From the NCBI GenBank assembly GCA_963921195.1, contig OY992536.1, positions 322,851,038-322,915,037 on the forward strand: a DNA stretch of 64,000 nucleotides, read 5' to 3'. This document shows positions 58,660 through 64,000 of the stretch, piece by piece. The notes under the pieces are model-generated. The model saw nothing but the letters and a program-made list of their open reading frames with translations. It was not told the origin of the DNA and searched no databases. A program made the translations under genes and the position numbers. This DNA is from Pegoplata infirma. Its lineage: Eukaryota > Arthropoda > Insecta > Diptera > Anthomyiidae. Position 1 is the first letter of the stretch. Each line of letters opens with the position of its first letter.

Positions 58660-59020
58660 ACAAAAAGGGGTAAGATAGTGTACTTTGGTACTTTTTCGAT
58701 CCTCCGTCTAAACAAAACCTTATACAGAAAGACTTTTAGGAAATTTGGATAAAAATATTGTACTTTGGTTCTTTTTCGATATCCTGTAATAATGGTCACA
58801 TAAACTTGAAATTTTTAATGTCGACTCATCCAGCAAAAAGCTTTTCAAAATTTCGATTCTTTAACTAAAGACTCCAAAACCTCAAAATTTGGCATAAAGG
58901 ATCCTCCTTCTCGTCCAATAGAATGGCATATTTTGAAGTTTAAATTTTTTAAGTAAAAGGGTGTAAAAAATGGGTAAAAGAAGGGTAAAATGGTACATTT
59001 TGTGTCTATTGAGAGATAGA
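58660..59020 (+). repeat. Degenerate GTACTTTGGTACTTTTTCGAT units
   Basis: Copies near 58677 and 58758, separated by about 80 bases, with AAAAGGGTAAAA spacers to 59000. A second field of the same words is at 62960-63350. Confidence 0.6.
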
Positions 59021-59433
59021 GTAACTTTATAGAATGAAATGGAATGGAACTAGGAACAAAATGAAATAACCAGAAAAATACATGGAATGAAACTCTTTTT
59101 AATCAACAGTTTTTTTACTAATGTTAACTGGGTATGTACACCATTATAAAAACTCGTCTCGATAAACAATTTCTATAAAAAGACATATATTGACATGATT
59201 TTACAAAGTTTTGATTTATTCAAATGTCATGATTTGTAAACAATGTAATCATATGCAAAACAATAAAAGTAAAGGACAATTTTAATAGGAACAAAAGTTT
59301 TACGGCATTTAATACAGGAATAAAAGGTACCATTTTCATAAACGTAAATTGGAATTTATATAAATAAAAGATATTTTATCAGATTTCAAGTTTATTTCAA
59401 TACACAAAGCTGAAAGAAAAAACATATTACATA

Positions 59434-61381
59434 CACTCAAAATAATTACTCTGTTAAATACTCTGTAAAATGACTGTAATCTCAAATCGACAGATATTTG
59501 ACAAAGTTACCTGCCGAAATACAGATTTAACGAAAATACTTCGTACTTTATTCTGTAATTTTATTTTTTACTTTGTAATCTTTATTTTACAGACAATAAA
59601 CAGAAATTTTTGTTAAAATACAGATTTTAGAAAAATTCTTTGTTTTTTTCCTAACCAATATACTAAATTTCATCTGTAACTTTACTTATTGCTCTGTAAT
59701 AAAGTTTTAAAATAAAAATCTCTTCCAAAAAACTTCCAAATATTTCAACCCCTCTTAAAAAAGCGTCTTAAATTACAATTAAGATTAGAAACAGAACAAG
59801 CACGGCACGGGGGACGGTTACCGTTGCCGGAGAATATAGGCCCAAAACAATGACGGGGGACGGCGATGGCAAAAATGTCATTTGTTTGTTCAGTGGTGCT
59901 AACTTTTAATAAAATTAGAGTAATTTTACGGAAAAAATCGCTGATCACATAGTCAATGTGATTAAGTTGGCACTACTGTACGTTTGTTACACCATTGTGA
60001 ATGAAAAAATAAAAAATTGTTGTGAAAATGCGGCAACACTGGAGTGTGAGAGGGAGGGAGATTGAGAGAACCCGGAAATAAAATAAAATATGTTTTAATT
60101 TTTTGTCGTGCCGGTCACGGTTTTTAACTGTCAAATCGTATGGAAAAAGTCGTGCCGGGCTTGTTCTGTTCACAACTTAAAGCTGGTAAATTTTAAGAGG
60201 ATGTCGTGTAAAATTAGAGGTACTCGTAAAAACTTGTAATTTTCACAAAAATAAAAAAAAAAAGTAAATTTACAATTTAGAAGCATTAAAGCGGGCAAAT
60301 TTACACGATGGAATTTTCCAATTGTCAACACAACTTGCAAATTAAGGAAGGAGAAATTGATCAGGAATCAAATAGTGACCGTGGTGTAAAAGTCATATCA
60401 AGCGCATTAAAAAAAATATATAAGAAAGTCAGGGTATTCTAAAACGATTTCCTTTTATTAAAGTGTTTATTGGAAAGACCCCACTCAAGTGTGGCACTGA
60501 AAATAGTGAGTTTATAAATAACTTCTACAAAGTTAAACATTCGCGTGCGAAACATTTCAGCGGGCGCATTTAAATGATCGCATTTGTGTCAAGTTATTAC
60601 TTATCAATGCTTCTTGCACATTAAAATTTATTTAAATAAGAAATTAAAAAAAAAAAACGTTTCGTGTGCGCACCATTAAAATTGGGAATGCGTTTAATAA
60701 GGCACATTAAAATTTTAGTTTTTTCTCCAAGTTTATGAAAGTACTACACAATTTTTACATTTAAATAGCCCCTGCTCAAATCGTCATTTATAAATTTTAA
60801 AAACCTCGGTGAACGCATACCGCTTAAATGCGTCACTGAATATGTGAGCTTTCATAATTTAAAATATACGTAATACGCAAAGAATAATTTTTATGGCTTG
60901 TCAGACTGTTAATGTTTTTGAAGCAGAGAAGTTTTGGTGTCATGCACGCAAAGTTAAACAATAAAGTTTATTATAAATGTGTGTGTTGTTATTTTTGTTC
61001 CAAATTATTTCATGTGTTCAAATTTAAAATCAAATAAATTTAACAAAAACTTTGTAAATTTTCAGAGTTTTTTCTATAACTTCTGGTCACATACCAAATT
61101 TTACAGATAATTCTGTAAATTTACAGTTTTTTTATCGAAATAATTTTACAGAGTTTTTACAAATATATGTAAATTTACAGAGTATTTCTCTGTAAAATTG
61201 TGGTCCCATTTAACTAATATTTTACTAGAAACTATGTAATTTTACAGTTTTTTTTGTCCAAACCATTTTACGGAGTTTTATAGTAAAATCACAAAAAAAT
61301 CTTGCTGGTTGGAAATTTATGGTATTTTCTGCTGGCTCAGCAGAGTATCTCTGTAATTTAACAGAGTGATTATTTTGAGTT
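59434..61381. mobile_element. T10: TIR element, TA flanks, word CTGTAAATTTACAG
   Basis: Left end CACTCAAAATAATTACTCTG; right end AACAGAGTGATTATTTTGAG. TA lies at 59432-59433 and 61382-61383. CTCTGTAAA, TTTACAGAG and ATTCTGTAA words fill 59434-59710 and 61050-61380. It holds a CAGAACAAG element and ordinary AT-rich DNA in the middle. The ends are those of T5. Confidence 0.75.
59792..60168. mobile_element. 377-bp CAGAACAAG...CTTGTTCTG element
   Basis: The tips CAGAACAAGCACGGCACG and the inverse of CGTGCCGGGCTTGTTCTG, with GGGGGACGG words inside. It resembles hAT tips, but no 8-bp duplication is found. Related to 48605-48717. Confidence 0.65.
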
Positions 61382-61383
61382 TA

Positions 61384-62959
61384 TTCATGTTGATTGAAAT
61401 TTTATAGAAAAACAACAATTCTTTAATTTATATGTAAATTACTTGTGTTAAATGTTAATAAAAAAAATTCTATTTTCAAAATCAGTATTTAATAGGACAT
61501 TAGGGAATCGTTTTATAACAATTTTATTTTTTATAATTTCTTTACGTGAATAAACATAAAATTTAAAAAAAAAAACGTTTCTTTTTTATTGGTTTTAAAA
61601 AAAAAGATTTTTCTATACAATAAACTGAAAATTATATTTAAATAGAAAACGGGATTTGCATACGTTTAATTTTTTTTTTATTTTTCTGCATGTTTGTTAG
61701 TTAAATCTGATATCTTTCATCTAAATAGCTCAATTTGATTGAACAGTAGAAGTTGCCAATCAAAATCCTTGATGTCAATAAGAATTTAAAAAAAAAAGTA
61801 TAAACGAGTATGTTTTCCAATTCTACTGGTGAAATAAGAAAGAACACAAACAAAAACTAGAATTTTCACACTTTGCCGTATTTAGTATTTGTTATTTTTA
61901 TGCAAATTCAATTTTCAATTTCATTGAGGAAAAATAAAATGGGAAAATAATAAAAGAAAACTTAACGAAATGTATTGGAAACAAATACTAGTGGTATATT
62001 CGGTTGTGTCGACTTAAAATTACACTTTGTTTTTTAATTGTTTTTCTGAATTTTTCAAAGTGTTTCTCTAGTTTTCCAAATTTTTATATCATCCAACCAC
62101 AGTATTAGGGAAATTAACTTTGTCATTTCGTAAAATATACGTGTGCCTTTATTTTTTCTGTTCTACAAAATAAAACCAATTCCATCAAGATCCGCGGGTG
62201 ACACCCTTGTTAGTGAACTTTTCTTTTAAGATTACAAAAAAATCCTACCTTAGAATTCCATTCTGATATCAGAATCGAGTTCTGGAGGTCAAAACACATA
62301 AAGATTCGGTTTAGATTTTTTTTATTATTTTTATAACTTAATCTGAAATGGCCCCCAAGGTGACTTTTTTGCACACAAAACAAAAACTTTGTCAAAATAA
62401 TTGGAAAAGTCTCATAATCCCATTTTATCAATATTTAACAGTTTTCCTTGTTTTTTAATTTTACATTTTTTTTTGTAATTTTACATTTTTTTTTGTAATT
62501 TTACATTTTTTTTTTCTAATTTTACAAATTTTCAAGATAATTTTACAAAAAAAATCTAGTAAATTCACGAGAATTCCTTGTAATTTTAATTGCGCCAAAA
62601 AACTGTAAATTTACAATTTTATTGGAAAAAGCTTGTAAAATTACAAAATTATTGGTGAAAATCTTTTAAAATTACTAAAAATTCTCGTAAAAAAGGGGTT
62701 AGCAAAAAATCTAGTAAAATTACGAAACCTCTTTGTAAATTTTATCGTGTCATAATTTTTTTTAAATTTACAATTTTATTGTACATTTTTCATTTAGCAA
62801 ATGTTTCAGATTCTTAGATATTTTTCGTTTAGAAAACCGCTCAGATTCTGTAATATTTTTCGTACGGACAGAGTCCTGAGATATTTGTTGTATAGTTAGT
62901 AAAAGTCTCAGATTTCGAGACTTTTTTCGTATAAATATGGACTCAAAGTAGTTTTTTGA
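61384..62959. other. No gene seen; TGTAATTTTAC word field
   Basis: A solo end CACACAAAACAAAAACTTTG lies at 62374. After it come three tandem TTTTGTAATTTTACATTTTT units (62455-62515) and more TGTAAATTTAC words to about 62780. 62800-62930 has TCAGATTCT/GAGAC words like those in the hAT element at 23781. Confidence 0.5.
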
Positions 62960-63350
62960 ATGATTCGATTCTAAAAGAGAAATAAGTTACTTTGGCACTT
63001 TTACGATCTTCTAAAGTAATGGTCATAAAAATTTAATACATACTTGCAATGTTGCTATCGGAACATTATAAACAAATGACTTTTACGAAGTTTTGGTACT
63101 TTTTTCTAAAAAACTGTACATTGGTACTTTTTCTGTTTGCAGACATGGTTCAAGAAACTTGAAATTTGAAATGTAGGATTATCCAGTGGAGAAAAAAATT
63201 TGACAAAAGTACTTTCTAACAAGTTTCGATTCAAAAAGGGTTAAAAATGTACTTTGGTACTTTTTGTTTTTCACTTTTTCTATAACTATAATGGTTATAG
63301 AAATTTAAAAAATAAACGTTAAGAAAAGTACCTTTCAGAAATTCCGATTT
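62960..63350 (+). repeat. Second field of GTACTTTGGTACTTTTT units
   Basis: Copies near 62986, 63113 and 63247, spaced about 130 bases, with TATAATGGTTATAGAAATTT-like spacers. Confidence 0.6.
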
Positions 63351-63358
63351 TCATGGTG

Positions 63359-64000
63359 TTAGGTTATGTTGTAAGTGGCTGCTGACGTTTTACGTCAACA
63401 CACGTAGACTCTGAGGTCCATTGTGATACTACGAGACCGTAATAGGTTTCCCTATTAGTCCCTGTCGTTTAACCAGTTTGATCTTCTTATGCAACTCCTT
63501 AGATGTTGAATTTTGACATCCGACAAATCAGAAAGATCTTACAGCTCCCTAGATCCCAGTGAAGCAAGTCTCTGACCAGAAAGTGCCGGACAATGGCAAA
63601 TAAAGTGTTCGATAGTTTCTAACTCCTCTTCATCCATGCAACTTCGGCAAAAGTCATTCGACGGCACATTTAACCGCTCTGTGTGCTTCCCTATAAGACA
63701 GTGTCCGGTAATTATAGAAACCACCGTCGAAATCCCTCCTCTTGGAAGCGATATCAGCTCACTTGTGCGCCCCTAATTAAGAGAAGGCCAAATCAGTCGT
63801 GTTGTCTCACACGTCCATCCATTTGCCCACCTTTGATTGGTCTCCGTCGCAGAACAAAGCCGTAGGTTTTGCTTGCAAGTTTCTAGAGGCATACCAACAC
63901 ATTCCAATTCTGTTGGAACCTGTAAGGTAGTTCCTAGTCTTGCAAGCTCATCGGCTTTGCAATTCCCTGAAATGTCTCTGTGTCCTGGGACCCATATGAG
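63359..64000 (-). pseudogene. LINE3: C-terminal part of an RNase-H LINE, runs off the window
   Basis: On the minus strand the frame enters with LIWVPGHRDISGNCKADELA (end of RNase H) and continues through ETNQRWANGW. It meets an in-frame TAG (63773-63775), then reads SIITGHCLIGKHTERLNVPS, DFCRSCMDEEELETIEHFIC and HCPALSGQRL, ending at a stop near 63539. The Cys/His knuckle is intact. The 3' region (63359-63538) ends GTTGTAAGTGG...TAGGTTATG on the plus strand, the same 3'-UTR relic found in the outer arms. Confidence 0.85.

Overview
The window is AT-rich, repeat-dominated eukaryotic DNA in which I find no host protein-coding gene, tRNA or rRNA. It looks like intergenic or intronic DNA of a higher (calyptrate-type) fly. 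The main reason is a set of interspersed repeats that begin with ACAAGTA, contain GACA/GACG runs, and end in GGAGGGTATAAAAA or the CCGACTATA type; I recognise these from house-fly, stable-fly and blow-fly DNA. The RNase-H-bearing non-LTR retrotransposons also fit. The species call is inference from memory and is uncertain. There is one 200-N assembly gap (22035-22234).

Layout. From about 1.4 to 38.7 kb the window is a nest of inverted repeats sharing one rough centre near 19.4-20.1 kb. Outer arms are 1424-3340 and 36880-38690. Middle arms are about 8930-11200 and 28140-30043. Shorter inner pairs lie at 11940-12075/27235-27460 and 17180-17260/22640-22725. Smaller palindromes and dozens of non-autonomous DNA transposons sit on and inside these arms. 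Several carry clean target-site duplications: 8 bp at 10218-10591, 23781-25507, 25535-25958 and 29825-30017; TAA at 4134-4237 and 30868-31049; AAC at 2991-3215. Where only one arm carries an insertion, the other arm serves as the empty site.

From 38.7 to 45.8 kb there are two non-LTR retrotransposons on the minus strand. LINE1 is 5'-truncated but keeps endonuclease, reverse transcriptase, RNase H and a C-terminal Cys/His knuckle in one frame, with only two stops. LINE2 is more decayed and is split by a 564-bp TAA-type MITE. A third LINE enters from the right edge (63359-64000), and a small RNase H fragment sits at 53532-53773. From 45.8 to 63.3 kb there are further terminal-inverted-repeat elements, a hAT element with an 8-bp duplication (51482-52333), and a Tc1-derived hairpin (54853-56491) inserted at a TA whose empty version is preserved in a sister element (57701-58589).

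The most unusual pattern is a set of at least ten AT-rich elements. Each has ends like CACT(C/G)A(A)n, most are bounded by TA dinucleotides, and each is filled with degenerate copies of its own short word (for example ATTTAAAT, TTCATTAA, CTACAAAA, GAGTAAATTTTTAAT, CTGTAAATTTACAG). Similar word iteration occurs inside the hAT-like elements. This looks like a general mode of growth of subterminal motifs in non-autonomous elements. The only recognisable coding remnants in the window are retrotransposon and Tc1 transposase relics.
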